A stretch of 64,000 nucleotides of DNA from Microbulbifer donghaiensis (GTDB lineage Bacteria > Pseudomonadota > Gammaproteobacteria > Pseudomonadales > Cellvibrionaceae): the NCBI RefSeq assembly GCF_900129095.1, contig NZ_FQVA01000006.1:83830-147829 (forward strand). The letters are read 5' to 3'. Position 1 is the stretch's first letter; each line of letters begins with the position of its first letter. Below, piece by piece: positions 1-8,817 of this stretch. Under the pieces are notes generated by a model. It had not been told where the DNA came from, ran no database searches, and saw only the letters and a list, made by a program, of their open reading frames with translations. The position numbers were made by a program, and so were the translations under genes.

Positions 1-1673
1 ATATAGGAGGAGAGAAACACCCGGCCGGTCAGTTCTTCCAGAAATTTCGAGCGCCCCAGCCGGTCGAGAACCGGTCCTTTTACTTCCGACAGGTGCAGGC
101 GTATTTCCCGTTCGTGCAGATCGTGGTTCACCTGTTGCAATCGCTCCAGTGCGGTGCCGTCGATACGGCTGACCGAGGACAGGATCAGCACCAGTTCACG
201 TATTTTCGGGTGCCGCTTTATCTCGCTCAGCAGGCGATCTTCCACTGCGCTTATATTGCTGAAAAACAGGCTTTCATCGATGCGCAGGAACAGGATATCC
301 GGCTGCGTTTTAACGGTGTGGCGCAGTACGTTGCGGAAGTGCTCGGTGCCGGGCACCCGCCCGACCACGGCGATATGGGGGCGACTGGTGCGCCAGATCA
401 GGGTTGCGAAGGATAGGCCGATACCCAGACCGATACCCGCCTCGACACCAAACAGCAATACACCGAGCAGGGTGCCGGTCATCGCGACGCCGTCAGTGCG
501 ATCGTAGCGCCAGTTGTGCACGAAACCGCGGACATCGATCAGGCTGGCGGCGGCGACGATGATGGTGGCGGCCAGTACGCACAGCGGCAATTCGGTGAAC
601 AGTCCGGTCAGAAACAGCAGCACCAGCGCCATCAGCAGTGCGGCGATCACGCCGCTCATCGGCGACATGGCGCCACCCTCATCGTTGATGGCCGTGCGGG
701 CAAAGCTGCCGGTCACCGAAAAACCGCCGGACAGGGCACTGAGCAGGTTGGCGGCGCCCAGTCCGCGCAGCTCGGCATCGGCATTCAGGCGCTCGCCACG
801 CCGCAACGCGATGGCGTGTGCGATCGACAGGCTCTCGACAAACCCCAGCAGTGCGATGATCAGCGCGGGCAGGAGCAGCCGGTACGTCAGGTTCCAGTCG
901 AACTCCGGAATCCTGAGTAGCGGCAGTCCCGGTGGAATGCTGCCCACGACCGCCATCTGTTTTTCCCAGTGAAACAGGGTTGTCAGCGCAATAGCTGTCA
1001 GCACCACCAGCATCGGCGCCAGCCGCGACAGCAGTTTTGCCCGCGATTCAGACAGGCCCAGCCTGTGCAGCAGGGGTGCCAGCCCCAGGCGCGCGCCGAT
1101 CAGTGCCACCGTTGCCGCCACGCCAAATCCGGCTGTGGCCGGGTCGGCGTTGGGGATTTCCATCAGGGTGCTCAGTAGCAGTTGCAGTGCGGTGTCGCCT
1201 TCACTTTCGATGCCGAACAAAGGGCCTATCTGGCCGACGATAATCAGGATGGCAGCGCCGGAAACAAAACCGTTGATTACCGGGTGGCTGAGCAGGTTGG
1301 AGAGGGTGCCGAGGCCGAGCAGGCCCATGGCAAATAAAAAGGCGCCGCTGAGTGCGGCGAGGATAATTGCGCCGGCAATATATTCCGCGCTGCCCGGTGT
1401 GGCGAGTGGGGAGAGTGCGGAGGCGGTCATCAGGGCCAGGATCGCGACGGGCCCGACCGACAACACCGAGCTGGAGCCGAACAGCGCATACCCCAGCAGT
1501 GGCAGCAGGGCGGCGTAGAGGCCGATATGGGGTGGCAGACCGGCCAGGGCGGCGTAAGCCAGCGCCTGCGGAACCAGCATCATCGTGGCCACCAGTGCCG
1601 CGATCGAATCCCCCGCCAGCCATTGGCGCCGGTAGTGCTTCAACCAGTTGGGAATCTGTTTGCTGGCCCGCAT
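1..1673 (-). CDS. SulP family anion (sulfate) permease, C-terminus cut by window edge
   Basis: Inner-membrane SLC26/SulP permease for sulfate or a similar anion. 557 codons are visible from the ATG at 1673; the frame is still open at base 1, so the last residues (perhaps 20 by comparison with the second SulP at 10453) are missing. The N-terminus shows the SulP signature (LVPQALAYAALAGLPP near residue 40), then many hydrophobic segments and a cytoplasmic STAS domain from about residue 430. The sequence GTEHFRN just before STAS is shared with the second permease, so the two are paralogues. It is the first gene left of the YeeE/YedE pair, transcribed the same way, which suits sulfate handling in a sulfur-oxidation locus. 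Substrate is inferred. Confidence 0.9.
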   Translation of the reverse strand, partial: MRASKQIPNWLKHYRRQWLAGDSIAALVATMMLVPQALAYAALAGLPPHIGLYAALLPLLGYALFGSSSVLSVGPVAILALMTASALSPLATPGSAEYIAGAIILAALSGAFLFAMGLLGLGTLSNLLSHPVINGFVSGAAILIIVGQIGPLFGIESEGDTALQLLLSTLMEIPNADPATAGFGVAATVALIGARLGLAPLLHRLGLSESRAKLLSRLAPMLVVLTAIALTTLFHWEKQMAVVGSIPPGLPLLRIPEFDWNLTYRLLLPALIIALLGFVESLSIAHAIALRRGERLNADAELRGLGAANLLSALSGGFSVTGSFARTAINDEGGAMSPMSGVIAALLMALVLLFLTGLFTELPLCVLAATIIVAAASLIDVRGFVHNWRYDRTDGVAMTGTLLGVLLFGVEAGIGLGIGLSFATLIWRTSRPHIAVVGRVPGTEHFRNVLRHTVKTQPDILFLRIDESLFFSNISAVEDRLLSEIKRHPKIRELVLILSSVSRIDGTALERLQQVNHDLHEREIRLHLSEVKGPVLDRLGRSKFLEELTGRVFLSSY

Positions 1674-1774
1674 CCCTGTCTTTTATTCCATAGCAGCGGC
1701 GTTCGAAATGCTAACAGACAAGATAGACGGGATTTCGGTATGCCCTCTCTCCGCCGGGAGAGAGGATGGGGAGA

Positions 1775-2218
1775 TTAAGCGGGGCGCCCTCTACCGCCGG
1801 TCTTGGGGCGATTCAGCAGGTGGAATATCCCCATACCCGACAGCATTGCCACGGTGAACACGATCGCCTTGAGTTCGCCGGCGCCGGTCGCGACTATCGC
1901 CGGCCCCGGGCAGAAGCCGGCCAGCCCCCAGCCGATGCCGAACAACAGGCCGCCGATCACCAGCGGGCGGTCGATATCAGTGCTTGTAGGCAACTTCATC
2001 TGTTCGCCCAGTACCGACAGGTCGCGGCCCTTTGCCAGGTAGAACACCGGCAGGCCCACGGCGATGGCGCCTATCATCACCAGTGCCAGGGACGGATCCC
2101 AGACGCCGGCCAGATCCAGGAAGGCGAGGACTTTGGCCGGATTTGCCAGGCCGGAAACCAGCAGTCCCAGGCCGAAAACCAGCCCGGCAATGAAAGCGGT
2201 TAGCAGTGTTTTCTTCAT
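1775..2218 (-). CDS. YeeE/YedE-type transporter subunit, second half (DUF6691)
   Basis: 147-residue integral membrane protein with about four hydrophobic segments, matching the second half of YeeE/YedE (TsuA-like) sulfur-compound transporters. The hallmark GFCPGPA motif is present with its cysteine at residue 103; in this family such membrane cysteines relay thiosulfate or related sulfur species. The ATG at 2218 was chosen over an upstream in-frame start because MKKTLL begins the first membrane segment and lies 4 nt after the stop of the partner gene. In many bacteria the two halves are one polypeptide; here they are split and adjacent, and must work together. Likely cotranscribed with the other half from the shared divergent promoter region. 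Confidence 0.88.
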   Translation of the reverse strand: MKKTLLTAFIAGLVFGLGLLVSGLANPAKVLAFLDLAGVWDPSLALVMIGAIAVGLPVFYLAKGRDLSVLGEQMKLPTSTDIDRPLVIGGLLFGIGWGLAGFCPGPAIVATGAGELKAIVFTVAMLSGMGIFHLLNRPKTGGRGRPA

Positions 2219-2222
2219 CCCG

Positions 2223-2657
2223 TCAGGCTCCCAGCAGATGTCGGACAACAAAAACCGTGGCGAAGCCGGCGCCCATAAACATCAGGGTTGCCACCAGCGA
2301 ACGCGGGGACAAGCGGGACAGTCCGCAGACCCCGTGGCCACTGGTACAGCCGGAACCGTAGCGGGTGCCGATACCCACCAACAGGCCGGCGGCGACCAGT
2401 ACCGGATAGTCGGCCCGGATTTCGATCGCGGGCAGGGTGGCAAACAGCAGCCAAAGTGCCGGCCCGATCAGCAGGCCGAGGATGAAGGCCAGGCGCCAGC
2501 CGGTCTCGCCGGCGGTGCGGTCGATCAGTCCGCCGAGAATACCCGAGATGCCGGCGATACGGCCGTTCAGAGCGAGGAGGAGGGCCGATGCGACGCCGAT
2601 AAGCACGCCTCCAGCCAGCGCCGAAATGGGAGTAAATGCGTTCCAATCTATGGTCAT
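2223..2657 (-). CDS. YeeE/YedE-type sulfur transporter subunit, first half
   Basis: 144-residue membrane protein of the Sulf_transp family. The family motif [12 protein letters not shown] is intact (cysteines at residues 104 and 111), as in thiosulfate/sulfur importers. About four hydrophobic segments. The start ATG at 2657 fits the family N-terminus; the longer frame upstream (to 2798) has a basic, non-membrane, low-quality leader and is rejected. It is the first gene of the leftward unit and faces the ArsR-family regulator divergently, with an AT-rich palindrome between them, so repression by that regulator is likely. Direction and exact substrate of transport are not shown by sequence. Confidence 0.9.
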   Translation of the reverse strand: MTIDWNAFTPISALAGGVLIGVASALLLALNGRIAGISGILGGLIDRTAGETGWRLAFILGLLIGPALWLLFATLPAIEIRADYPVLVAAGLLVGIGTRYGSGCTSGHGVCGLSRLSPRSLVATLMFMGAGFATVFVVRHLLGA

Positions 2658-2825
2658 AGCCAGTGAACAACTCCGTGACGTAGGACAAACAAAGTTCAAT
2701 GTGTCGCACCGGTGCCGGCCGGGTGAGGGGCGCCGGCAGGAGCGGCCGCTTCTACATAATAATGCAGGCCGCATGGCGCCGTGTCGGTCGCGGGGCAAAG
2801 ATGGGGCTCTTCTACGCCCGTAGAA

Positions 2826-2862
2826 ATATTAGATATTACTAATCTATTGGCTTTGGTATAAT
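2826..2862. promoter_or_regulatory. Divergent promoter region with a BigR-type palindromic operator
   Basis: An interrupted inverted repeat ATATTAG-N6-CTAATCT spans 2826-2845. A good -10 hexamer TATAAT lies at 2857-2862, reading toward the ArsR-family gene, so the operator covers its -35 area. The same half-sites and 6-nt spacing recur upstream of 3356 and 9081. The box sits between the divergent transporter genes and the regulator, consistent with autoregulation and control of both directions. The assignment to the repressor is inference. Confidence 0.75.
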
Positions 2863-2902
2863 GCCAGCCGACGAGAGGAATGATTGAGCGAAAGGAAAAA
2901 CG

Positions 2903-3202
2903 ATGAGCACTCCCCTGGATCTCCTCGCCAACGCTTCTCAAGCGGCGGCGCTCCTGAAGGCCATGAGCAACGAGAACCGGCTGATGGTGCTCTGCTGCCT
3001 GCAGGAAGGCGAGATGTCTGTGAGCGAGCTCAATGAAGTCGTTCCCCTCAGTCAGTCGGCGCTGTCACAGCACCTGGCCGCGCTTCGCTCCGCAGACCTG
3101 GTGGCCACGCGCCGCGACGGAAACACTATCTATTATCGGCTGCACGGCGAGGCGCCCAGCGCCATTGTCTCGGTGCTGCACGACCTGTACTGCCCGCGCT
3201 GA
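2903..3202 (+). CDS. bigR: ArsR/SmtB-family repressor, BigR/SqrR-type persulfide sensor
   Basis: 99-residue winged-helix repressor. The DNA-recognition helix region reads LSQSALSQHLAALR (residues 49-62), followed by the wing with GNTIYYRL. Cysteines at residues 31/32 (VLCCLQEGE) and 97 (LYCPR) are where BigR and SqrR carry the pair that forms a polysulfide bridge when reactive sulfur rises, releasing DNA. Metal-binding residues of classical ArsR/SmtB sites are not evident. The context fits well: a divergent YeeE/YedE transporter on one side, and rhodanese, persulfide dioxygenase and SulP genes downstream. The second cysteine at residue 31 beside 32 is unusual and leaves open which one is used. 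Confidence 0.85.
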   Translation: MSTPLDLLANASQAAALLKAMSNENRLMVLCCLQEGEMSVSELNEVVPLSQSALSQHLAALRSADLVATRRDGNTIYYRLHGEAPSAIVSVLHDLYCPR

Positions 3203-3283
3203 CCTCACCCCCTCATTTTCTCTGACTCCGTACCGGCGATCATGCATTCGGCCGCGACGTTGTGCTGCCGGCGGCAACCCGAA

Positions 3284-3356
3284 GTATTAGGAAAGTCTAA
3301 TTTTCTGTGTTAGCATTTTCTAAAGTAGTAAAAGCTAATTTAGAAAGTGCTAACGA
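3284..3356 (+). promoter_or_regulatory. Three tandem ATTAG-N6-CTAAT operator-like boxes
   Basis: Three interrupted inverted repeats with the same 6-nt spacing precede the MMPL gene: TATTAG-N6-CTAATT (half-sites within 3284-3303), GTTAG-N6-CTAAA (within 3307-3326) and TTTAG-N6-CTAAC (3339-3354). The third abuts the ATG at 3356. They match the box before the ArsR-family gene and the one over the dioxygenase promoter. Tandem sites of one repressor are the simplest reading; binding is inferred. Confidence 0.72.
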
Positions 3357-5902
3357 TGACCGAACGATTCTTTCAGTGGGTGATCGATCACCCGCGCCGC
3401 ATCTATGCCGGGGTGCTGCTGCTGACAGTGGCACTGGGGGCCCTGATCCCGAATATCCAGATAGATACCGATCCCGAGAATATGCTGCCCGCGGACAACC
3501 CCGCGCGGGTGTTTCACAATGAGGTCAAGTCCCGTTTCGCGCTGCACGACTCCATTGTCGTCGGCGCAGTAGCCGAGGAGGGTATCTACAACCCCGCCTC
3601 CCTGGCGGCGCTGCACCGCCTCAGCAAATCCATTTTGCAGATCGATGGTGTGGTCGAACGAGACCTGATGTCCCTGTCTGAGGTGGACAACATCCGCCAG
3701 GAGGGAGAGGGGGCCATTCGCTTCGAGTGGATGATGCGCAATCCGCCGCAGACCCAGGCCGGTGCGGATGATATTGCCCGCTCCGTGGCCAGCCTGCCGA
3801 TGCTGCGCAACACCCTGGTCTCCGCCGATGGCAAGGCCGCGGCCATCTACGTGCCGATCGAAGACAAAAACGAGAGCTACCGCATTGCCGAAGAGATTCG
3901 CGCAATTTTTGCCGCTCTGGATTCCGGCGACACTTACTACCTCACGGGCCTGCCGGTAGCCGAAGACCAATTCGGCTTCGAGATGTTTGTACAGATGGGT
4001 ATTTCTGCGCCGATGGCCGGCGCCATGATCTTCGTGCTGATGCTGCTGTTTTTCCGCAGCCTGCCGTTGGTGGTGGCGCCCATGGTCGTGGCCATGAGTA
4101 CCGTGATCGCCACTATGGGGCTGTTGATCGGCATGGGTTTCACCGTGCACATCATGTCGTCGATGATCGCGATCTTTTTGATGCCCATCGCCGTGGTCGA
4201 TTCGGTGCATATCATGAGTGAATTCGCCGACCGCTACCGGCCCGGCAGGGACGCGCGCGAGACCATGCGTGAAGTGATGCGTCACCTGTTCAAGCCGATG
4301 CTGCTGACTTCGGTGACGTCCGCGGTGGGTTTCCTGTCACTGATGCTGACGCCCATTCCGCCGGTGCAGATCTTCGGTGCCTTCGTGGCCTTCGGCATCC
4401 TGCTGGCATTTCTGCTGACGATTATCTACATCCCGGCCTACATCACGCGTATGAAGCCGGAAACCCTCAGCGCACTGCAGGCGGCCCAGCACCGCTCCGA
4501 CAAGGCTCGCGGCATCGATAGCCTGCTCAGGCCCATCGCCGCGCTGGCGCGCAGACGCCAGGGCGGGCTGTTGCTGGCCTTCACCGCGACGCTGGTATTC
4601 AGCGCGATTGGCATTGGCAAAATCCACATCAATGACAACCCGATTAACTGGTTCAAGAGCGAGCACGAATTGCGGGTGGCGGACCGTGCGCTCAACAGCC
4701 ATTTCGCCGGCACCTATGACGCCTACCTGGTGCTGTCGGCAAAAGAAGATGGCGGCGCGCTCGAAAAACTGAATCGCGATGCTACGAGAATTGCTGCCAG
4801 CAGCGATGGGGTGAGCTGGCGTCCGCTCCAGGCGGAGGCCGATTTCAGCGCCGCGCTGGATCGCCGCATTACCGAGCTGGACGACGCCCTGTTCAATGTC
4901 GAAGGCGACAATGCGGAGATTATCGAACAACTGCTGGCAACCGCGGAGCAGGCGCGCACTGCCAGCAAGACGCTCAGTTCCCCCGCACTGTTGAACTGGA
5001 TGGCGGAACTGCAGCAGCACCTGGCCGACAGCGGCCTGGTGGGTAAGAGCAATGGCCTGCCGCAGCTGGTGAAAACCGTCAATCGCGAATTGGTCTCCGG
5101 CGAGCCGCAGGACTACCGCATCCCCGCCACTGCCGCCGGCGTGGCACAGACACTACTGCAGTACCAGTCCTCGCATCGTCCGGCAGACCTGTGGCATTTC
5201 GTCACGCCCGATTACCGCAGTGCTCTGCTCTGGGTCCAGCTGACCAGTGGCGACAACCAGCACATGAACGCCGTGGTGGCGTTGGTGGAGCAATATGTCG
5301 CCGACAATCCGCCGCCGCTGGCGGTGGAACTGCAGTGGGCTGGCAAGGCCTATCTGAATTCGGTTTGGCAGGACGCCATGGTGGCCGGAATGATGGACAG
5401 CCTGATGTCCGCATTCGCCGTCGTGTTGATCATGATGGTGCTGTTGTTCCGCTCACTGCTGTGGGGGCTGCTGGCCATGCTGCCACTCACGCTCACCATC
5501 AGTCTGATCTACGGCATGGTGGGCTGGCTGGGTATCGATTACGACATGCCAATTGCGGTGCTGTCCGCACTGACCCTGGGGCTCAGCGTGGATTTTGCCA
5601 TCCACTTTATCGAGCGCACGCGCAGCTATCTGCACAGCGGGCGCGGTTATGCCGAGACCATGCGCCTGATGTTCGACGAACCGGGCCGCGCGATCGCACG
5701 CAATGCGCTGGTCATTGCGCTGGGCTTCACACCGTTGCTGTTTGCACCACTGGTGCCCTACGTCACCGTGGGCATCTTCCTGGCCACCATCATGGCCGCC
5801 TCCGCACTGGTCACGTTGTTGCTGTTGCCGGCGGGTATCTGGGCCCTGCAGCGATGGCTGGTGCCGGCGGATAAGGCCATGCCAGTGGCAGCCGATGCCT
5901 GA
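3356..5902 (+). CDS. MMPL/RND-superfamily (HAE3-type) exporter
   Basis: 848-residue inner-membrane transporter with the duplicated RND plan: TM1 near residues 15-35, a periplasmic loop of about 180 residues, a block of five hydrophobic segments to about residue 365, a basic cytoplasmic link, TM7 near 410, a second large periplasmic loop, and a final block from about 680. The sequences VDSVHIMSEF and LSVDFAIHFIERT are the paired intramembrane acidic motifs of this family. It lacks a separate AcrA-type adaptor gene; instead it is followed by a LolA-like periplasmic protein and an outer-membrane barrel. ATG 3356 is preferred over GTG 3347 because MTERFFQWVIDHPR is the usual family start. Substrate (lipid, hydrophobic compound, sulfur product) is unknown. 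Confidence 0.9.
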   Translation: MTERFFQWVIDHPRRIYAGVLLLTVALGALIPNIQIDTDPENMLPADNPARVFHNEVKSRFALHDSIVVGAVAEEGIYNPASLAALHRLSKSILQIDGVVERDLMSLSEVDNIRQEGEGAIRFEWMMRNPPQTQAGADDIARSVASLPMLRNTLVSADGKAAAIYVPIEDKNESYRIAEEIRAIFAALDSGDTYYLTGLPVAEDQFGFEMFVQMGISAPMAGAMIFVLMLLFFRSLPLVVAPMVVAMSTVIATMGLLIGMGFTVHIMSSMIAIFLMPIAVVDSVHIMSEFADRYRPGRDARETMREVMRHLFKPMLLTSVTSAVGFLSLMLTPIPPVQIFGAFVAFGILLAFLLTIIYIPAYITRMKPETLSALQAAQHRSDKARGIDSLLRPIAALARRRQGGLLLAFTATLVFSAIGIGKIHINDNPINWFKSEHELRVADRALNSHFAGTYDAYLVLSAKEDGGALEKLNRDATRIAASSDGVSWRPLQAEADFSAALDRRITELDDALFNVEGDNAEIIEQLLATAEQARTASKTLSSPALLNWMAELQQHLADSGLVGKSNGLPQLVKTVNRELVSGEPQDYRIPATAAGVAQTLLQYQSSHRPADLWHFVTPDYRSALLWVQLTSGDNQHMNAVVALVEQYVADNPPPLAVELQWAGKAYLNSVWQDAMVAGMMDSLMSAFAVVLIMMVLLFRSLLWGLLAMLPLTLTISLIYGMVGWLGIDYDMPIAVLSALTLGLSVDFAIHFIERTRSYLHSGRGYAETMRLMFDEPGRAIARNALVIALGFTPLLFAPLVPYVTVGIFLATIMAASALVTLLLLPAGIWALQRWLVPADKAMPVAADA

Positions 5903-5938
5903 CTGCAGGTTGAGCGAAATAAATTGAGAGGTGTCATC

Positions 5939-6718
5939 GTGAAAAAACTATTTTTGGGACTACTGATGAGTGCTGCGGCACTCGCGCAGGGTGCCGAGAT
6001 GAGTGCGGATGAAATCGTCACCAAGGCGAATCGCGCCGCCCTCTACGCGGGCGACAGCGGCCGCGCCGAGGCCCGCATGATGATCGTCGACGCGAGCGGC
6101 CAGAAGCAAGTGCGCCAGTTTTCACTGCTGCGCCAGAACGGGACCGGTGGTGACCAGGATTATCTGGTGTTTTTTTCCCGGCCGGCGGATGTGCGCGGCA
6201 CCGTTTTCCTGGTGAAAAAGCATATCGAGCGGGATGACGACCGCTGGCTCTACCTGCCGGCGCTCGATCTGGTAAAGCGTATCGCCGCCGGCGACAAGCG
6301 CACTTCCTTCGTCGGTTCGCACTTTTTCTACGAGGACGTGTCGGGCCGCAACCTGAAGGACGATATCTTCACTCTGGCCGGAGAGACCCCTGAGCACTTC
6401 CTGATTCTGGGTGAGCCCAGGCATCCGGACAGTGTGGAATTTGCCAGCTACACCGCGCATATCAGCAAGGGCACCTTCCTGCCAGAGCGCGTGGAGTACA
6501 AAAACGCTCGCGGCGAAACCTGTCGCCGCGTGACGGTGGTAGAAACCGCTGAAATCGATGGCATCCCCACGGTGATCAAATCAAAGGTCGAAGACCTGAA
6601 AAACGGCGGTTATACACTGCTGCAATTCCGCAACGTCGGTTACGGCCTGAATCTGGACTCGTCCCTCTTCGGCGAGCGCAGCCTGCGCAACCCGCCGCGG
6701 GAGCTGCTGGGCAGATGA
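5939..6718 (+). CDS. LolA-like periplasmic lipoprotein-sorting-family protein
   Basis: 259-residue exported protein of the outer-membrane-lipoprotein-sorting (LolA-like) superfamily, commonly encoded next to MMPL exporters. A short Sec signal peptide (MKKLFLGLLMSAAALAQGA) is followed by a hydrophilic beta-rich domain with typical FSRPADVRGTVFLV and DRWLYLPAL segments. GTG 5939 is chosen because GAGAGG sits 7 nt upstream; the longer TTG start would overlap that site. The stop codon overlaps the next start by 4 nt (ATGA), so translation with the barrel is coupled. Likely a periplasmic carrier between the exporter and the outer membrane; the cargo is not known. Confidence 0.85.
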   Translation: MKKLFLGLLMSAAALAQGAEMSADEIVTKANRAALYAGDSGRAEARMMIVDASGQKQVRQFSLLRQNGTGGDQDYLVFFSRPADVRGTVFLVKKHIERDDDRWLYLPALDLVKRIAAGDKRTSFVGSHFFYEDVSGRNLKDDIFTLAGETPEHFLILGEPRHPDSVEFASYTAHISKGTFLPERVEYKNARGETCRRVTVVETAEIDGIPTVIKSKVEDLKNGGYTLLQFRNVGYGLNLDSSLFGERSLRNPPRELLGR

Positions 6719-7974
6719 ACAGCTTGAGAGCGTTATATCCGCTGGCCGTGGCCCTGACGGTGTCGGGGCAGGTTGTGGCCCAGGAGGAAGCCACCGGCGA
6801 ATGGGAGGAGTGGGACAACTGGGAGGAGGGCTCGGCGGAGGAGGAAAAATCCTTGCCGCTGCACGGCTTCCTGGAACAGTCCTGGGGGCAGCGCACGCAA
6901 ACCGATCCGCTGCTCGACGACGGTACCCTGGCCGACAGCCGCGCGCGCCTGGAGTGGACGCCCTCCGCGGCTCGGGTGCAGTTCAAGCTCAATGGGGATC
7001 TGTACTACGACGGGGTCACCGCCGATTGGGAAGCGGAAGTCCGCGAAGCCAGCGCGCTGTATTCGCCGGCGGCGAATATCGACCTGAAGCTGGGGCGCCA
7101 GCCACTGACCTGGGGCACCGGTGACTACCTGTTTATCAACGATCAGTTCGCCAAGGACTGGCAGTCGTTTTTCAGCGGGCGCGACGACGAATATCTGAAG
7201 GCGCCGCAGGATGCGCTGCGCGCAAGTTGGTACGGGACGGGCGTCAACCTCGAACTGGTGTGGATGCCCAGGTTTACGCCGGACCGCTCTATCAATGGCG
7301 AGCGCTTCTCCTTCTTTTCACCGCAGTTGGGCCAACAGATAGCAGCGGACTTCTCCGTGGATAAACCCTCCGCAGACGAGGTGGCGGCGCGGGTTTTCTG
7401 GCGCAGGAACAGCAGTGAGTTCGCGCTATACGGATACCAGGGGTACCAGGGCACACCGGATATGCACCCGGTCGCCGGGCCCGTGCATCCGCGCCTAAAC
7501 GTCTGGGGCGGCAGCCTGCGCCGGCCGCTGGCCGGAGGCCTGTTCAATATCGAAGTTGGCTATCTGGACAACCAGTACACGCCCGACCAGTGGCGCGCGC
7601 TCGTCGGCTACGAGCGGGAACTGATCACCAACCTTACCGCCGGCGGACAGTTGTATCTGGAGCGCTATGACAGCGAGCCGCAACCCTCGCAGTTTGCGAC
7701 GCCGCCGGAATACCTGCCGGCGCGCAGCCGCAGCGTGGTGACCACGCGGCTAACTTACAGCGCTATGCGCGGCACGCTTATCTGGTCGCTGTTCGCCTTT
7801 CATTCTCCCAGCGATAGGGACGGTTACCTGCGCCCGAGCGTCGACTGGCGATACAGTGACAAATGGCAGTGGACCCTGGGGGGCAACCTTTTTTATGGCC
7901 GTGAAGATTACACCTTCTTCGGCCAGTTTGATCGCGCAGACAATGTCTACCTGCGCCTGAAGTACAGCTTTTAA
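6715..7974 (+). CDS. Outer-membrane beta-barrel protein (DUF1302-like) of an MMPL exporter trio
   Basis: 419-residue outer-membrane protein. A Sec signal peptide ends near residue 23 (VVAQ), followed by a very acidic, tryptophan-containing stretch (residues 24-44), then alternating aromatic/polar beta-strands to a C-terminal LRLKYSF, the terminal phenylalanine expected for BAM-assembled barrels. Features such as LGRQPLTWGTGDYLF resemble DUF1302-type barrels that accompany MMPL and LolA-like genes. Its start overlaps the preceding stop (ATGA). With the two upstream genes it could form a path across the envelope. Function is inferred from association only. Confidence 0.82.
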   Translation: MNSLRALYPLAVALTVSGQVVAQEEATGEWEEWDNWEEGSAEEEKSLPLHGFLEQSWGQRTQTDPLLDDGTLADSRARLEWTPSAARVQFKLNGDLYYDGVTADWEAEVREASALYSPAANIDLKLGRQPLTWGTGDYLFINDQFAKDWQSFFSGRDDEYLKAPQDALRASWYGTGVNLELVWMPRFTPDRSINGERFSFFSPQLGQQIAADFSVDKPSADEVAARVFWRRNSSEFALYGYQGYQGTPDMHPVAGPVHPRLNVWGGSLRRPLAGGLFNIEVGYLDNQYTPDQWRALVGYERELITNLTAGGQLYLERYDSEPQPSQFATPPEYLPARSRSVVTTRLTYSAMRGTLIWSLFAFHSPSDRDGYLRPSVDWRYSDKWQWTLGGNLFYGREDYTFFGQFDRADNVYLRLKYSF

Positions 7975-8001
7975 CTCTCGATGGGAAAATGGAGAAAATC
8001 T

Positions 8002-8235
8002 ATGTCAACTGAACGTGCTACTTTTGTTTTCGCCGGCGTAATGCTGTTGGTTTCCGTGGCGCTGACCCAGCTTGTGCACCCCAACTGGTTCTGGTTCAGC
8101 ATTTTTATCGGTGCCAACATGATTCAGAGTGCCTTCACCGGCTTCTGTCCAGCGACCCGGGTGATGAAAATGCTCGGTATACGCAGTGAAGCTGAGATTG
8201 CCTGTGTGGCCGGGAAAAACCCTGCGGTCCGGTGA
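8002..8235 (+). CDS. DUF2892 (YgaP-type) small inner-membrane protein
   Basis: 77-residue protein with two hydrophobic segments (about residues 8-25 and 30-47) and the family motif TGFCPA followed by a C-terminal cysteine (EIACVAG). DUF2892 segments are fused to rhodaneses in YgaP, and here the next gene is a separate rhodanese, so the pair likely acts as a split YgaP in sulfur transfer at the membrane. ATG 8002 has GGAG 7 nt upstream; the frame can also start at 7981 but that start has no such site. Confidence 0.85.
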   Translation: MSTERATFVFAGVMLLVSVALTQLVHPNWFWFSIFIGANMIQSAFTGFCPATRVMKMLGIRSEAEIACVAGKNPAVR

Positions 8236-8289
8236 ATTGTGGTTTTCAGTCAGGGATTTAAAAAGGTATTGAACGAAAAGGTGTCTCAC

Positions 8290-8643
8290 ATGATTAAAAC
8301 AATTGCGGAAATAGTGGGGCCGGCCAAGGCCCAGTGCAATCTGGTATCGGCCGAGGAGGCAGCGGCGATCAAGGCGCAGGCGCCGGACACATTGATACTT
8401 GATGTGCGGGAACCAGCCGAGGCGGAGAAGCTGAAAACGGAAGGGAGCGTCAACATTCCCCGCGGCATTTTGGAAATGAAAATTGGTGAAGTGGCCACAA
8501 GCTCCGACCAGCCGATTCTCATTCACTGCGCCACTGGCGGGCGTGCTGCGCTGTCGGCGGTTGCCCTCGCCAATATGGGCTATACCAATGTCAGGGTGAT
8601 CGACGCCGACTGCGAGTCGGTAGCAGCCTGTCTGCACTGCTGA
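8290..8643 (+). CDS. Rhodanese-domain sulfurtransferase
   Basis: 117-residue single-domain rhodanese. The domain shows LILDVREPAE (about residues 35-44), NIPRG and the active-site loop HCATGGRA with the catalytic cysteine at residue 80. An additional cysteine-rich tail (DCESVAACLHC) could help pass sulfane sulfur to thiols. It moves sulfur from persulfide or thiosulfate to acceptors in the cytosol or at the membrane with the preceding DUF2892 protein. ATG 8290 is preferred because AAAAGG lies about 8 nt upstream and the residues after it match the domain start; the frame opens further upstream at 8239. Confidence 0.88.
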   Translation: MIKTIAEIVGPAKAQCNLVSAEEAAAIKAQAPDTLILDVREPAEAEKLKTEGSVNIPRGILEMKIGEVATSSDQPILIHCATGGRAALSAVALANMGYTNVRVIDADCESVAACLHC

Positions 8644-8676
8644 GCAAGGCGTATTTACTTCCGGGAGGTGAGCGGA

Positions 8677-8817
8677 ATGCGCATCTCCCATACCTTCATA
8701 TCGACTGCGCGTAAAAGCGCTGGAGCAGGCCGTGCAGCAGCCCTGACAGGCGGGGATCTGCACATACTTGCCCGCGCGGCGACTAAACCTTCCCGACACT
8801 GTACTCCCAATTACTGA
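8677..8817 (+). CDS. Candidate 46-residue basic small ORF, unrecognised
   Basis: A short ORF begins with ATG preceded by GGGAGGTGA, about as strong a ribosome binding site as any in the window, 6-7 nt away. The product is basic, Ala/Arg/Gly-rich, has no membrane segment and no recognised motif. It lies in an otherwise empty 437-nt gap between the rhodanese and dioxygenase genes. It may be a leader peptide or chance. Confidence 0.3.
   Translation: MRISHTFISTARKSAGAGRAAALTGGDLHILARAATKPSRHCTPNY

Noticed and set aside
93..972. Long rightward open frames
   Set aside because: They are antisense to the SulP permease, whose motifs and length are unambiguous; the frames have no recognisable domains.
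1681..1740. Possible sixth BigR-type box upstream of the left SulP gene (minus strand CTGTTAGCATTTC)
   Set aside because: Only one half-site matches; the right half lacks CTAA at the 6-nt spacing.
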